A stretch of 64,000 nucleotides of DNA from Fusarium oxysporum f. sp. lycopersici 4287 (taxonomy: Eukaryota; Ascomycota; Sordariomycetes; Hypocreales; Nectriaceae). A model generated the notes under the pieces. It was not told the DNA's origin. It searched no databases and worked only from the letters and a program-made list of their open reading frames with translations. Position 1 is the stretch's first letter, and each line of letters starts with the position of its first letter. The stretch covers positions 3,130,040-3,194,039 of the forward strand of contig NC_030988.1 in the NCBI RefSeq assembly GCF_000149955.1, in the 5' to 3' direction. Below, piece after piece: positions 1-11,379 of the stretch. The translations under genes and the position numbers were made by a program.

Positions 1-34
1 AAGACGGTAACGACTACTCAAGTATGCACGGCAG

Positions 35-162
35 GAACGGGGCCCGTTCTGAGTTCTAACCCAATCACATGCACTAGAATCGACAAGGTTCGCGCCACCC
101 CAGAACGGGGCCCGTTCTGATTTTTAACTCTCAACAGCAAACACAGAACGGGGCCCGTTCTG
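35..162. repeat. Three copies of a 15-19 bp near-palindrome
   Basis: The core GAACGGGGCCCGTTC occurs starting at 35, 103 and 146. Copies two and three carry the full CAGAACGGGGCCCGTTCTG. The two arms are complementary apart from one extra central G. The three copies lie within 130 bp, and the last ends about 145 bp before the ATG of the OrsD-like reading frame at 307. They could be operator-like binding sites for a dimeric protein; that role is inference. Confidence 0.85.
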
Positions 163-306
163 GCTTCAAAGGGTCCGTGCTACCCATGCCCAATCCATTG
201 AATCTAGTGTCCCGCTTCTCCCCTTTTACATTTCCCACCTGGCCCGTAATAACCCCATATAAACAACCCCGTATCAATGACTCTATATGAACAACTAACC
301 TAGACA

Positions 307-552
307 ATGACCGGAATCCATCAAGAAATCTCACTAAGCCTGGATCAACACTCTTGGCTAGAGAAACTCCATCTTTACTTTAATTTACCAGAGCCGGCCA
401 TTATCTGCACGCTATGTGGCTACGCGCTTGCGGCTGACAATGACCGCGTCGGGAGGCACCTGGGCGAGAAACATCAAATCTCCAAAGCAGCTCGCCAGAA
501 ACTGAACACCTTGGTAAACTCGCTCAAGCTCCCTGTTCTGAATAGCAAGTGA
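307..552 (+). CDS. Short OrsD-like zinc-finger protein or truncated gene
   Basis: This 81-residue frame carries one finger-like module typical of OrsD (former DUF3505) proteins: a hydrophobic stretch, then CTLCGYAL, then HLGEKH about 20 residues later, giving a CxxC-H-H pattern. The ATG at 307 is used because the N-terminus aligns by eye with the long OrsD-like gene at 3344. The frame ends soon after the finger. A possible donor GTGAGT overlaps the stop codon, so a further exon cannot be excluded, but no continuation resembling the second finger was found downstream. Family proteins are usually several hundred residues, so this is probably a truncated copy. The biochemical function of the domain is not established; binding of nucleic acid is only suggested by the finger pattern. 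Confidence 0.55.
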   Translation: MTGIHQEISLSLDQHSWLEKLHLYFNLPEPAIICTLCGYALAADNDRVGRHLGEKHQISKAARQKLNTLVNSLKLPVLNSK

Positions 553-869
553 GTAGGTAGTACGTGTCGCTGATAAATACCAGATACCGTTATTACTTGT
601 AAACGTTTTGACTTGCTCATTGAGACTATCTTTGATGGCAAACCTGTGACTCAGGCGAAAATGCTAAAGAGGGTGAAAAACACTGGACCGAAAGTATTTC
701 TTGTTTGATCTGTGACTTTAATGTTTAATAAATATCTAGTCAATAGTCTTCGTCGGCTCAAAATGGTCATCAGCACCTGCATTTGTCAGCGTCACGTTCA
801 AATCACCCATGAATACATGCTCATCAGCCCTGATAATTATTACAATCATTATGGTGGTTATTCTTCGAT

Positions 870-1427
870 ATGAAATTCAGCACTGCACGTGCGACTTTGG
901 TAGTGCTGGCTCCTGTCCTTTCATTAGCCAAGGGTAAAAAGCTCGACTCCGTCAGTTTCCAGGCCGACATTAAGACAGATAAGTCATCATCTGCTACAAA
1001 CCACTATATGTGTACAGCACAGCTCACAATAACCGGTCTCATGCTAAATCTCAAAGTTCTGAATGATATCTCCTTCGATAGCGGCAGCAACAGAGCGCTT
1101 GGCTCCCCCGGCTACAGCGCATCTGTCGACTACACCTACAAGCGCGCCTCTGAAGTGAAGGAAGCCAAAGCCTGGAAACGATACTTCTCTGTAATCTCCG
1201 CCTCCGTCGATTATGTTAGTCTCAAAGTTGAGGATAAGCCCATCCATATTCATGGCCTGACATATTCGCCATCTACAAGTGTAGAGGGTATCACTGCCGA
1301 AATCGCGCTAGGACTTGAAGGCGCTGCAGGTTGCGACGCTTCTTCGTATCGCGGTCTTGATGTCAAGGGCAAGGGGACACTGCCAAGAACTCTTGATTCG
1401 GCACGGCACCCCTGCTATCTGGTTTAA
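870..1427 (+). CDS. Hypothetical small secreted protein
   Basis: This frame encodes 185 residues. It starts MKFSTARATLVVLAPVLSLA, which has the charged start, hydrophobic core and small-residue end of a signal peptide. The rest is mixed in composition, with few cysteines (in MCTAQ, GCDAS and near the C-terminus) and no family I recognise. The ATG at 870 is chosen because it places the signal peptide at the N-terminus. A perfect 7-bp stem (AGCCCGA / TCGGGCT) lies 20-40 bp after the stop. Neighbours are OrsD-like fragments and repeats, a setting where fungi often carry lineage-specific secreted proteins, but nothing here shows an effector role. An intron or a longer original gene is possible. 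Confidence 0.5.
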   Translation: MKFSTARATLVVLAPVLSLAKGKKLDSVSFQADIKTDKSSSATNHYMCTAQLTITGLMLNLKVLNDISFDSGSNRALGSPGYSASVDYTYKRASEVKEAKAWKRYFSVISASVDYVSLKVEDKPIHIHGLTYSPSTSVEGITAEIALGLEGAAGCDASSYRGLDVKGKGTLPRTLDSARHPCYLV

Positions 1428-2218
1428 ACTAAACCTGAACGATATAACGAGCCCGATAGAAGTCGGGCTAAGACAAACGAAACCGAAGAATACCTAAAGA
1501 GTCTTGGCCGGGCAAACAAGAGAGCACGACTCGCCTTATCGGATTCTTTCAGCTCGGCCATCTTTTGTCACCGGGAGATGTCCATGTTCTTTCAGTATTA
1601 CGTGATGGTTGGGAAAGATGCGATATTTGGGCGGATTAGTCAGTACTACGGGGCAGTAGAGACAAACAAAAGGAGCGCGCTCCAATTTCACGGCCTCCTC
1701 TGCCTGCAGGGTAACATGTATCTAAGTTCCCTTCTCAATGACGTTCAAGGAGAGAGGCAAGTTGCATAGCGGCAGCGGGTGACCGAATATGTTGATAGTG
1801 TTTTTGCGGAGGTTCGTTTATGCCACACCTGGATCTGGCATGTTGGTGATCGAGGGCAGATTAGTTGTGTTGGGAAAACAGGACCACTGTCTATTAGGTG
1901 CGACCGGTAAATGGTGTTGTGTACTATAATCTCGCAGTCTCGCATAGCTACCCTTCTTACATTCTCCCTGAACCTTGACCAAATTTATTATCACAACATG
2001 AAGAAAATAGTCCTCAGCATTGCAAGTTTACCAACTTGCTGGTTTACAATTGGGAAAGATTCCCCTACTAAGATGAAATTAGTGTTCGGACTGCAACCTC
2101 GGGCCTTTGCGAGTGGCCTGGCGGCCGAAGGAGCGCTCGTTTCTGGCGCTTCGAATGCCTCGAACAAGCGTCCTAGCTGTTCGAGAGGGTTTGGGATGCT
2201 GTAAGCTGTGGCACAGTT
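1428..2218. other. No supported gene
   Basis: This stretch contains short open frames of 60-97 codons on both strands with no recognisable domain, signal peptide or splice structure. A hairpin (AGCCCGA/TCGGGCT) sits at about 1450-1470, next to the end of the preceding gene. Confidence 0.5.
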
Positions 2219-2992
2219 TTAATCACCCTCCGACTCCATTTCGCAATCATCCTCCGACTCCGTTCCATAGTCACCCTCCGACTCCGTTTCATAGTCACCA
2301 TCCAGCTCCATGCCAAGATCCAGATCCCGATCCATGTCATCGTGTCTCACGCTAGCAAGCAACCAATACAGCTTGAGCAAACGTGGACATCGGAGGCCTT
2401 GAATCTCGTCCATTTCTTGCAGCCACAACAGAATGCATTGCGGACCTATTTTTTCTAGGTCGTCCCAGTTCTTCCATCCCATGTAACGGAGAGCAGTGGC
2501 GCCCAATAAAGTCACACCAGTCCGGTCAGTTTTACCATCAGCCACCATACATGCGGCAACAAAATCTTTTACTGGCTTGACCCATTCACATGACACTACC
2601 GGATACGATTCACCGGTCTGCTCCCGCGCTTCGTCCTCGTTTCCATACTTCGCATCTAGCATTTCCCTGTGTAACGTCTGCCAGCACAAAAGCTTTGGAA
2701 ACCGACAATTGTTGCATCGCGCTCCTGGTCCATGGCTTTGCGCCTTGTAATCTTCCAAGACTTTGAGCCAGACATGCGCTTCACTTTTATGATCTTGATA
2801 GTAACAGTTCTCAATCATATGTGTATCAGCATCTTTGCTGCCTGGCCCATCATCTTTTGATCTCTGGATGAAGCAGAGCGTACAGTGGAGCCGGTTTCCG
2901 CGGATAAGCTCTTGTAGTTTCGTAACAATAATGTCATCACGTAGTCCTGTGGTCCTGCTGCTGTCCTTCCTAGTGCACCATACTAAAATCAA
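2219..2992 (-). pseudogene. C-terminal part of an OrsD-associated RecQ-type helicase (fragment)
   Basis: The 257-residue frame has a paired cysteine layout: CTLC near residue 37, a later HMIENC, then CNNC, and FPKLLCW, followed by tryptophan- and leucine-rich helices. This order of C-x2-C, H-x3-C, C-x2-C and C-W resembles the tail that follows the helicase core in fungal subtelomeric RecQ-like helicases related to the OrsD proteins. No helicase motif (Walker A, DEAH) is found in the window, so this would be a detached tail. The acidic C-terminus is built from an 8-residue repeat encoded by a 24-bp DNA repeat. It may have been expressed as a separate gene, but a fragment is the simpler reading. 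The assignment rests on cysteine spacing only. Confidence 0.4.
2223..2318 (-). repeat. 24-bp minisatellite, four units, in the coding frame
   Basis: Four consecutive 24-bp units beginning TCACCCTCCGACTCC begin at 2223, 2247, 2271 and 2295; the fourth is the most diverged. On the minus strand each unit adds eight residues of the type DYETESEG, so length changes by whole units keep the frame. Confidence 0.85.
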
Positions 2993-2997
2993 TTCTA

Positions 2998-3155
2998 CGT
3001 AGAATTCATTTGTTTTATGCTAAACAACCCAGGGTAGAATTGGTTTTTACAGGGGAGTAGAATTCAATTTCTAGACCTACTTAACAGGGAGTAGGCTTGA
3101 ATTTCGCAAGGGGTAGACTTTATTTATGCTAGGGGTAGACTTCATTTAAACCAGG
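2998..3155. repeat. Degenerate direct repeats of GTAGAATTC / GTAGACTT
   Basis: GTAGAATTCA, GTAGAATTGG, GTAGAATTCA, GTAGGCTTGA, GTAGACTTTA and GTAGACTTCA occur at about 2999, 3034, 3058, 3091, 3113 and 3136, spaced 22-35 bp. The array lies just upstream of the 34-bp palindrome and the long OrsD-like gene. Its role is unknown. Confidence 0.6.
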
Positions 3156-3179
3156 GTCAATAATTAGATTAATGACATG

Positions 3180-3213
3180 ACGCGTAGTCGCGTGAGTACA
3201 CGCGAGTACGCGT
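3180..3213. repeat. 34-bp imperfect palindrome upstream of OrsD-like gene
   Basis: The sequence begins ACGCGTAGTCGCGTG and reads nearly the same on the opposite strand: 28 of 34 positions match, with mismatches at one position in each arm and in the 4-bp centre. It ends about 130 bp before the ATG at 3344. Confidence 0.7.
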
Positions 3214-3343
3214 GATTTACGGCGTATATTAACTAGTAATAACTCTTTAGATGGTTCATAGAGATCCTCCCCCTTACCCAAGACCGAGATATAGGGAGCA
3301 TATACCCAATCGCCGTATAACAAGTTTATTTCCAATCAAGACA

Positions 3344-6300
3344 ATGGGCCCTAGTAAGCTATCTCAATCATCCAACCCAGTCCACCCATTCGTTATTCTT
3401 CTAGAATATCAACTTATAGTATGCGAGTTATGCGGATTTGCAACCCTCCCCAACGAGGTCAACACACACCTCAGGACAAAACACAACAATATTTCTCTGG
3501 AATGCCGGCATAGATTGGTAGAGCAGGTCAAAGCAATCCCAGATCTTCTCCAAGACCAGTCTAAGCTTCGACTACCACGCATACCGATTGAAGCGATTCC
3601 TTGCCTTGCTACACCGAGATTGGACGGACTAAAGTGCCGGAAATGTGGCCATATATTCCGCCAAGCCCAAAAGATGAGGCTCCATTGTACGGAGGAGCAC
3701 CTGTGGAAAAACCCAAGAGGAAGAGGAAGGCCGATATCAGGTCTGGAGCCATCTGCCGAATTACCATGGATCGAGGGCGTTGCCTGTCAACGGTTTTTCC
3801 CTTCTCGGGAAGGCAGTAGATGGTTCGAGGTCCTTCGAGAAACTGGAAAATCGAAGAAGGGAGCAAGACTCGCAAAATCATCTCGGCCTGATTTGAGCAA
3901 AGACGTCCGAAGCCTGAACTGTGAGGCGCGCACCCATCTAAGCGATGTATTAGAGCGAGAGGAGAATTATTTTCGCCAGATGAATCAGCCACGCATGAGT
4001 GCCAAGGACTTGGGTAGCGATGCTCTTGCATCTACCGGCCTATGGCAAGAGAGAACTCAATGGCGGGTCATCTTTCAGAACACTCGACGTGACATTCTAC
4101 GAGCAATGACGCGGTTACCGGATCGACATTCACTCATGTCAGACTATGTTATGGGACAAGGGTGCCGGCAAGGCGATCCGGATATCAGGAGCTCGTACGT
4201 GGATGAACAGAAACTATCTTGTACCGTGAGGGCATTAGACTTGGTGATAGATCGCTGCGAGAACACAGTCCGTTACACCAGTCGTACCCTCTTATGCTGG
4301 CTCTTGAGTCTGAAGCTTCATGTCTATCGCGAAGCTCCGTTCCGTCTTGTGGCAGAGAAGAGCAGCGAAACTAAATATAGGGTACTTGAGAAACGCTTTC
4401 TTACATTCGTTATCCGACTTCATAGGATGTCGAATGCTTTACAGGGAGAAGTGGCGAACGTCCGATTCAATCCGGTACTTTCCGCGACAGTAGAACGTTT
4501 ATGGAGCCATAAAATTTGGAATATGTTCGATGTATCTCGGGGACTGTGGCCCGATCTTGGGAACTACCGCTGCGTCGAAGAGACTTCTGTGGCCCTGAAT
4601 GAGGATCGGTCTAATTCGACTGGTAGCGAGGATGGGGAAAGAACAGGCAACAACGATAGGGATGATATCGACCCAGAAGGGGAGGATGATGGCGACGGTG
4701 ATGAGGACTGGGATTCAGATGACGATGAACTTGACCATGATGACTCTGCATATGGCAGCGATCGGGCCGAGTTCAGCCGAGAAGCCCATCTAGAACTACA
4801 GGTTCCAGCGGATGGTGAGCTCGATATTGCGGCCTTCGATGATTTCCTGGAGCTGCTCTATGATGCTTGCCTTACTCTGTGTACGGAGACCTTCATTGCT
4901 GGGCAGCCCGGCTCCACGCTATTAGTTTACTTCAGCGGTATCCTTGGTTTTTCTAAAGACTGCCAACACTTTTTGCTTGCACGACAGTACTGTCCACAAC
5001 TATCTGGGCTCATTTATATGCAGCGCCTATTGCTTCTAGAACGCGCATTGCCATTAAGGCCATATAACACTATTGGCATCCCACAACGGCCACATACACA
5101 ACAACTCAAAAGGTTAAACGAAATTCGAGCGGAGCATATGGTCCTAGGTTCACAATCTCCACTTGCTGAGCTAGTCAGTCTTCGAAACTTTGGTCGCACT
5201 ATAGCTCGCACCGAACCACCATCTATTCTTTTCTACTGGAGTGACGATGGGGAGACAGTTTCAAACGGAAGCTTACAATTAACTATGGATAAATTTCGTG
5301 AGCTTCCAGAGTATTTTACGTCTCGAGCGGAAGAATTATGTGGCAGTCTCATGTATGGTCTCGAACCTGAGATCGACTTAGCATCAGTCAAGGATGACTT
5401 GGCAAATTCACAGAGCGGATACTGTTTTGTCAAGCATCCCGCGAACGGTCTTGAGTCGGCATACAAGGAATTGCTGATCCAAGCCTATTCCTCCAGCAAC
5501 GGCGCCCTTGCCAGAGACGGCTACTGGAGGTGGCCTATCGTTATGTCATACCTTAAGCAAGTGACCGAACTGGAAGAGATGCTTGCTGGCGGCCTCTATG
5601 TGGAAGGCGGTTCGTGTCCGCGAGTGCGTGAGCTTTTTGCCCTTGAATGTGAGAACGGACCATTCACCAGTTGTGGAATTTACGTTTGGGGTGGTTCCGT
5701 GGTGTATGTCGCACGACACCATAAAGCGAAACGACAAACGAACCGCGAGTTTTATGTGGTTCGCTTCCTGCCAGCCAGATTAAGCCGGGCTATGTACTTG
5801 TACCTTGTCTATATCCGGAGATTGGCCAACTTATTACGTCGAGAACAGCTGTCCTGAGACACCGCATTCCTTTCATAACGTGCTCGGGAGGCACCACCCA
5901 GCCGGGGCTTCTTCTTCTAGTCCAAGGATCGCTGATTCTCAAGGAACGCCTGAGCCTTACTCTGAGATCTGGGCTCCGTCTATGCAGCGTGGAACCAAGC
6001 TATCAATGTCCGCTTATATCGCCAACTCGCCATCGCTATTACAGAGAGGCACGTCCGCGAGGTACATACCCCGTTCAATAGATACGATGACCTAAGCAGC
6101 GGCGCAGATAGAAATGCTGTGTTTGCGTGGCAAAGCGGACATCGTCCATTGCAACGGGAGACCACCTATGGACTTGACGGAGCCTATCCGTTTCGACTCC
6201 AACCGGCACTCTTGCGTGCTTATGAGTGGGCTTCAACTCGTTGGCATGAATTTCTGCACCAACCAAGCAAAAGATGGTCTCTATCTGGTAGCCGAATACC

Positions 6301-6484
6301 TGCATTACTTGAAACAGAAATGAAGCAGCGCAAGCGTAATATCGCAATGACTTTGCAGGATACTCTGGCACTCCCAGAAGAGGCTAATTCATCTAAAAGA
6401 TGCAAGGTAGCTAGCATATCTGGCTCGTTAGTGGAGCGAGATCAGGAAGCTAGGAACGGAGCTAGGAACGGAATGCGAGCCTGA
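3344..6484 (+). pseudogene. Long OrsD-like zinc-finger protein, broken near its C-terminus
   Basis: The main frame is open from 3251 and ends at 5857; I prefer the ATG at 3344. Two finger-like modules come first (CELCGF with HLRTKH, then CRKCGH with HCTEEH), followed by a basic linker, a long central region, an acidic stretch near codon 450, and a conserved-looking C-terminal half. After the stop at 5855-5857, the same frame meets several further stops until about 5987 and then runs open to 6484 with clearly related protein (WNQAINVRLYRQLAIAIT, later FAWQSGHRP and YGLDGAYPFRLQPALL). The later part belongs to the same family architecture, so the gene is one unit interrupted by several stops, or less likely by an unrecognised intron of about 130 bp. 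The helicase part expected in the largest family members is absent. Confidence 0.6.
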
Positions 6485-6497
6485 TGAGAACCTATGT

Positions 6498-6971
6498 TTG
6501 GCTAGTGACAGTTTTGGGGGCGTGAACTCTCAATATCTCAAGGTAGGAAGCGATTTGTGGATAGATAAGGTTCTCTGCGTGCTTCCAGAGCATCAAGTCC
6601 TTATATGTCTTCTTTGCAGAGCTGCTATCCAACCAGGCGGGGGCATAGTAAGCCACTTCCGGAGAGCACACCAATTTAAAGGTGTCGAACTCCAACAAGT
6701 CACGGCTTTCTGCGCCGGGAGGTTATTTAAAGATCCGTGCACAGTGCCGCTGCCAAAGAATGGAAGCAAGTCTATCCCAGAGCTTCCAAAATGGAAGGGC
6801 TATAGCTGCAAACACTGCAACTATATAACAATAAATCGCAAGAATATGACATCTCACCTTACAAAACTTAAACACTCAACTCAAGCGGATGACGAGACGG
6901 ACTGGGTATATGTTATCGTTCAAACGTTCTCAAGGGGCAGGTACATACGCTATTGGACTGTTGAAGAATGA
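6498..6971 (+). pseudogene. OrsD-like two-finger fragment (tandem copy)
   Basis: This open frame of about 157 codons has no in-frame ATG before its first finger. It shows CLLCRA with HFRRAHQ, then CKHCNY with HLTKLKH, the same two-module layout as the neighbouring copies, and ends with RYIRYWTVEE. The matching segment of the next copy reads [10 protein letters not shown], so both derive from the same ancestor. The frame stops where the acidic and C-terminal regions should begin. It follows the preceding broken gene by only 14 bp, which suggests tandem duplication followed by truncation. It is probably non-functional. Confidence 0.55.
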
Positions 6972-7066
6972 GATGGAATATATATTCATATAATAAGGGC
7001 ACATTAGGGACAACAAAATAAAAGACATTTAGTTGGAGAGATTATTCAATTATATACTATGATATC

Positions 7067-8710
7067 TTGCTTTGTCTACTTTGCAAAGCAGCTATCAAGC
7101 CCGAACCGGCTCAGGTAGAGCGTCACTATCGCAATTGCCATAAGACTATCGGACAGCCGCTACAAGAAGTCATCGCGTTTGCCGAATCGTTCTCATCGGC
7201 AGGATGGCGCCCCCGAGCACTACAAGACCCAACAGATGAGAACATGGAACTGCCACCAGACGGAAGCCCACCTATCCCCGGACTAAAGACATATAAGGGA
7301 CTCAGCTGCGAGAGCTGTCGATTTCTAACCCGCAATCGTCGGAATTTCGCCACGCATGAAACCCGCGAAAGGCACTACAAGCTGCAGGTCAGCGGCGGGG
7401 GAGGGAAAGGTCGGGCGACGGTGATGCTCCAGTCACTGCGCAAGGCTCCGCACGCAAGGTACTGGATCGTCAATCCAGCCGCCGTACGGGCCAACGGCAG
7501 CGGCGACGAGAGCAGCAGCAGCAGCAGAAGCAGCAATACGGCTGAGCAGGGGAATGGTGGTGGCGACGGCAACACTGATACTGTACTGCTACAGACCGTC
7601 CGGGCGTGCGAGAAGGATCTGAAGGAGGCGGAGGTGGAACGGAGACGTCAAGTGGAGGCACCAGGTGGAGTTGAAACTGAGTCAAGATGGGTGCAGTTTA
7701 TGAAATGGTCGGCGCACTTGCAGCAGAAGGATAAACCGATGCTGCACCAGGCAGGACTATCACCGGCTTCTGCCGCAGTCGAGCAGCGGATGTGGCCCCG
7801 CGAGCGCCGTGAAGCGAACCAGAGGCTACGTGAGTTGACCGAGAGCTTCCGGCGCGAGCTTGGCCGTTGTATGGAAAGACTGGATAGGGTGCCGGACGAC
7901 ACGCTCGAGTGGCTCGGCAGCATTGACCCAACCAAGCCAGTATCGACCCTGTTCGGCCGAAAGCAGCAGTCAGATACGATGGATAGGTACAGTGCATGCT
8001 GGCAGCGGTACTTGTGCTATTGTGTCCGGATCCAGCCGCTTGGGCGCGAGGGAGCTAAGACAGAGCACGGTATCCGATTTACGGAAGAGCAGTGGAACTC
8101 TCTGATCGATATCATACAGCGACTTGATACCGTTGCTGACAAGAAGAAGAAGCAGGGGCAGAAACAGGTCATGAAGGACAGCAGGGAAGGTGATAGTGAT
8201 GGAGGGAGCGCTGAGGGTAGAGAAGAGGGGAAAGAAGAAGACTCCGACAAAGAGGCACTTGACGAGGCTGTCTTTGACTTCTGCATCAAGTCAATCAAGC
8301 AGAAGCTTGGGAGGAAGCAGTATCATAACCCACTGCTCCACTTTACGGCCGTATTAGGTATCAAGGAGGATGGTACATGGGTTCCGTCCCACACACATAC
8401 TCGGTTTCTCGCCGGCTTCTTATGGTGCGGGAGGATTCTGATGTTGGAGCACTTTTTTGAGGATGACCCGTACGACTCCGAGGACTCGACTTGCGACACG
8501 AGTTTCGCGGCTATCGGTCGGTTCCAGAAAGGTCATCGCAACTGGCTCGCAACCGGCTCATATACACCGTTCAGCGCTATTATTCAGTGGATGACGTACG
8601 GACGGGGCTACCGCAATCAGGAAGGTGGGCAAGCGAGGGTGCTATGGGACAGTGATGGCATGACGCTTAATTATCTGGGTGATAAGATCATAGGGCAACC
8701 GACGAACTAA
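7067..8710 (+). CDS. OrsD-like zinc-finger protein, third tandem copy
   Basis: The frame encodes about 547 residues starting within the first finger ([16 protein letters not shown]); the second is CESCRFLT with HETRERH. A serine- and glycine-rich linker follows, then a charged segment, an acidic lysine/glutamate-rich stretch around residue 370, and a C-terminal block that includes [20 protein letters not shown]. The frame is open upstream of 7067 for a few codons (YYDILL) but no ATG is visible, so the real start may lie in an upstream exon or be lost. G+C-rich codons contrast sharply with the AT-rich DNA that begins right after its stop. The protein is shorter than the copy at 3344 and lacks its distal half. 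Function unknown. Confidence 0.6.
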   Translation: MLCLLCKAAIKPEPAQVERHYRNCHKTIGQPLQEVIAFAESFSSAGWRPRALQDPTDENMELPPDGSPPIPGLKTYKGLSCESCRFLTRNRRNFATHETRERHYKLQVSGGGGKGRATVMLQSLRKAPHARYWIVNPAAVRANGSGDESSSSSRSSNTAEQGNGGGDGNTDTVLLQTVRACEKDLKEAEVERRRQVEAPGGVETESRWVQFMKWSAHLQQKDKPMLHQAGLSPASAAVEQRMWPRERREANQRLRELTESFRRELGRCMERLDRVPDDTLEWLGSIDPTKPVSTLFGRKQQSDTMDRYSACWQRYLCYCVRIQPLGREGAKTEHGIRFTEEQWNSLIDIIQRLDTVADKKKKQGQKQVMKDSREGDSDGGSAEGREEGKEEDSDKEALDEAVFDFCIKSIKQKLGRKQYHNPLLHFTAVLGIKEDGTWVPSHTHTRFLAGFLWCGRILMLEHFFEDDPYDSEDSTCDTSFAAIGRFQKGHRNWLATGSYTPFSAIIQWMTYGRGYRNQEGGQARVLWDSDGMTLNYLGDKIIGQPTN

Positions 8711-9214
8711 ATCTGGGGTAACCGACAAACTCTAGATTATAACTAATAAGTAATAAAATAACTATAAAAGCTTCTAGGTTTATAAAACTTAACCGTAAGA
8801 TTATATTAAGAAAACTTTTATATTAAGAAATTAATATAAGTGCTAAAAATCGTAAGTTTTACTTTTAAGTCTGGTTTTAATATTTCTATATTAGTAGGGG
8901 TATTACTAAACTTAGGCCAATAATAATAAGCGCAATTAGTATAAGAGAAATATTAAGATAATAATAAGCTATTATTCTAATAATTATATAAAAGGCAAAT
9001 TATAAATATATAGTTACTATATTTATATAATATAATAAGTGACTTTAAGTAACGGCTAAAATATAAATATAAAGGAAGGGCTATATAGTAATATTTCTAC
9101 TAGCTAAGCTTAAATAATTAGTAAATATAAATAAATCTATTAGCTTCTATCCTATAGACCTAACTCAGATTATATAAGTATCTTACGTTCCATTTATAAT
9201 CCTATAGTCCTAGG
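8711..9214. other. AT-rich tract, no gene
   Basis: The sequence turns abruptly to A+T-rich with dense TAA/TAT words at the stop codon of the preceding gene. No open frame of useful length is present. This is the left edge of a RIP-like island. Confidence 0.7.
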
Positions 9215-10060
9215 TAATATATAGGTCTACTCCTCTACCTCTATTTACATAACCTACTTAAAGGTTGCCTCCCCTTATCTTACTTTCTCCTTGGCCGTCT
9301 CCATAAAGGAATCCCAGTAAGACCAAATGCTACGCAATAGATAATTGCCCTCATAGTCCTCACCCCTTCTTATTATCTTCTTAATAGTAAATCTATTACC
9401 AAATTTCTCAATAAGGAGCTTTACAATATAGGAGATATCCTTAATCATCTAATGCATTATAAGGTCGCTGCCATCCAGAATACCGCAGCCACATAATACT
9501 AACGTAATATATTTTACATTAGTAAAAAGGAAGATATCTTAGAGGCGCTTCTATATCCATCTAGCAGCCTCGCCTATCCCATGCCGATAATATACACTCT
9601 CTAGGTCATCTATCCCACTATCACTATCGCAGCCTTCCTCGTGGAGGTAAAAGTCATCAATTACATCATATAAGTCAATAATTACAGTAATGCTATCTTT
9701 AATTAGCGGCACAATAGGGACCTTTATTTTATAGTCGCCAAAGGTATCGGTCATAAACTCGCACAGCCAGTGCAGTCGCACATTAAAATGGTTTTCGCCA
9801 TAGTACACATCAGAAGCCTCCTTAACCAGCTGCTTACCAGTCTCATCTTTACCCATAAAGTGCTGTTGGCGTAGGAGGACACCATCAGCAATTTTGGCGT
9901 TCAAGGAGCCATCATCATCTGCCTCATCAATGAGGACCGGTTGCTATTGCACGAGGTATTGTCGGAAGAGATCGCGCCTTTTCAGTGGAGATAACGAGGC
10001 AAATTGGGGGACGGTACGACCGCCAAGCATACGGCGGATCGTAGTAGCATGGTAATCCAT
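9215..10060 (-). pseudogene. RIP-degraded host-like gene of about 280 codons
   Basis: From an ATG at 10060 on the minus strand a coherent protein can be read to about 9215 in one frame. It includes LLRQQHFMGKDETGKQ, WLCEFMTDTFGDYK, SDSGIDDLESVYYRHGIGE, KYITLVLCGCGILDGSD and LLRSIWSYWDSF. The frame has about eight stops, all TAA or TAG and none TGA, at positions where CAA, CAG or TGG would fit, which is the pattern expected from C-to-T change at CpA on either strand. There are no frame shifts, so the gene was killed by point mutation only. The longest remaining open part is 9551-9904. I do not recognise a named family; the layout vaguely resembles fungal proteins of the 2EXR type. Confidence 0.6.
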
Positions 10061-11374
10061 TCTATATTGGATGAATGAGAATAATAAGAATGGGGATAAA
10101 AATAAAAATAGATATTAAACTCGAGATTAAATATAGAACTTAGTTATACGGTAGGCGTGATAGGTAAATAAGTAAGAATGTATAGTAGTGAAGAAGGGGA
10201 AGTATGTGCTAGAGCAGATCTAGGCTAGGAGGTTACTACTTATCCAATATGATTTTCTATGGTCCGTGCACTTAACCCTGACGGTATCCCCTACATCGCT
10301 TAGCAATTAACGAATTATTTTTAGTAAGAAATAAAATGGCGCTAACATAACATAAGGTAGCCGCGTCTACGTCCCAGTGATAATAGAAAAGACATGAAAA
10401 AATGCATAAATGTAAAGCTCAACCTTGCGATTATAATGGTAAGTTTTGTTTCGTCGAGGCGCTATTATTTATGGCTAAATCATTCGGACTTATCGTAGAC
10501 TTTAGTTTTTATGTTCGCCAGTTAATAAGGGTTGCCTATAAAAAGCACCCAATCAGGGTATGATTTTATTTGCCATATAGAGATATAGCGGTTGCATTTT
10601 TACTATTACCAACCAGTAGGAAAAAGAAAGTTTAATATTAAAAAATAAACAAAAGAGGGGGAGTTCTTATAAGAGGACCAGTCTTGGAAATTATTCAGTT
10701 CATAGTGTTACTATTGCTTAGGGTTAGGATAGGGTTAGTATTAACTATCTAAGCTATCTCTGCCAGCTTGCTTTACTTCTAGCTATATACAGCTTATAAG
10801 GAGGGGAGATTTTTCTAGAGAAATAAGTAAAAGGAAGTAAGAAGGGAATAAAGAGTATAAAAAGAGTAAAGAGATTATAAGGAAATAAAAGAGAGGATAA
10901 AGTAAAGAAATACTAGCCGATATAGACGGAATAGTAAGAGAGAGAGGGATATAGCTATAAAGAAGGTAGAGAGAGAGATATAGATATAAGGAAGGTAAGA
11001 GAGATAGTAAAGGTATAGAAGAAATAGAAGAAGGAAATCCTATAGATACCTAGAGCTTTCTATTATATATTGCGCCTTAGGGTATACTAAAGACTCCTAT
11101 AGGTACTTTATATCCTTATATATATTGCATTAATTTGCGGATTTCCTTGGTGAAGTCCTTATTTTAATTTGTAATAACTCCTGCTTATTTTATTATAAGT
11201 CCTAATGTCTATACTTATTATATAAATTTATACCCTCCCTCTAGTATCTATTTAAGGAGTTATTCTTTAGCTTTAATAGTTCCTATATTAAAGTCTAATT
11301 ATTAGCTAATTGTATTAGCTCTTTTATTATTTAATCCCTTACGGTAAATAATAATAGAATTAAACTTATATAGG
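10061..11374. other. AT-rich RIP-like DNA with purine-rich repeats
   Basis: No gene is supported. The region holds a telomere-like word at 10717-10740, a purine-rich stretch from about 10800 to 11040 with two near-copies of a roughly 32-bp unit (GGATATAGCTATAAAGAAGG and ATATAGATATAAGGAAGG), and, from about 11150, minus-strand remains of an old Gypsy polyprotein that continue beyond the younger Gypsy insertion. Confidence 0.6.
10717..10764 (+). repeat. Telomere-like block shared with 23898-23945
   Basis: It begins CTTAGGGTTAGGATAGGGTT and continues for about 25 bp that are also shared, in inverse orientation, with 23898-23945. Two to three TTAGGG-like units are present. Confidence 0.7.
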
Positions 11375-11379
11375 TATTT

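Noticed and set aside
307..8710. Orsellinic-acid-type biosynthetic cluster
   Set aside because: OrsD-like domains are present, but no polyketide synthase or tailoring enzyme is in the window; OrsD-like proteins are common outside that cluster.
6498..8710. Treating the two tandem OrsD-like frames as exons of one gene
   Set aside because: Both contain the same two-finger N-terminus, so they are separate copies rather than consecutive exons.
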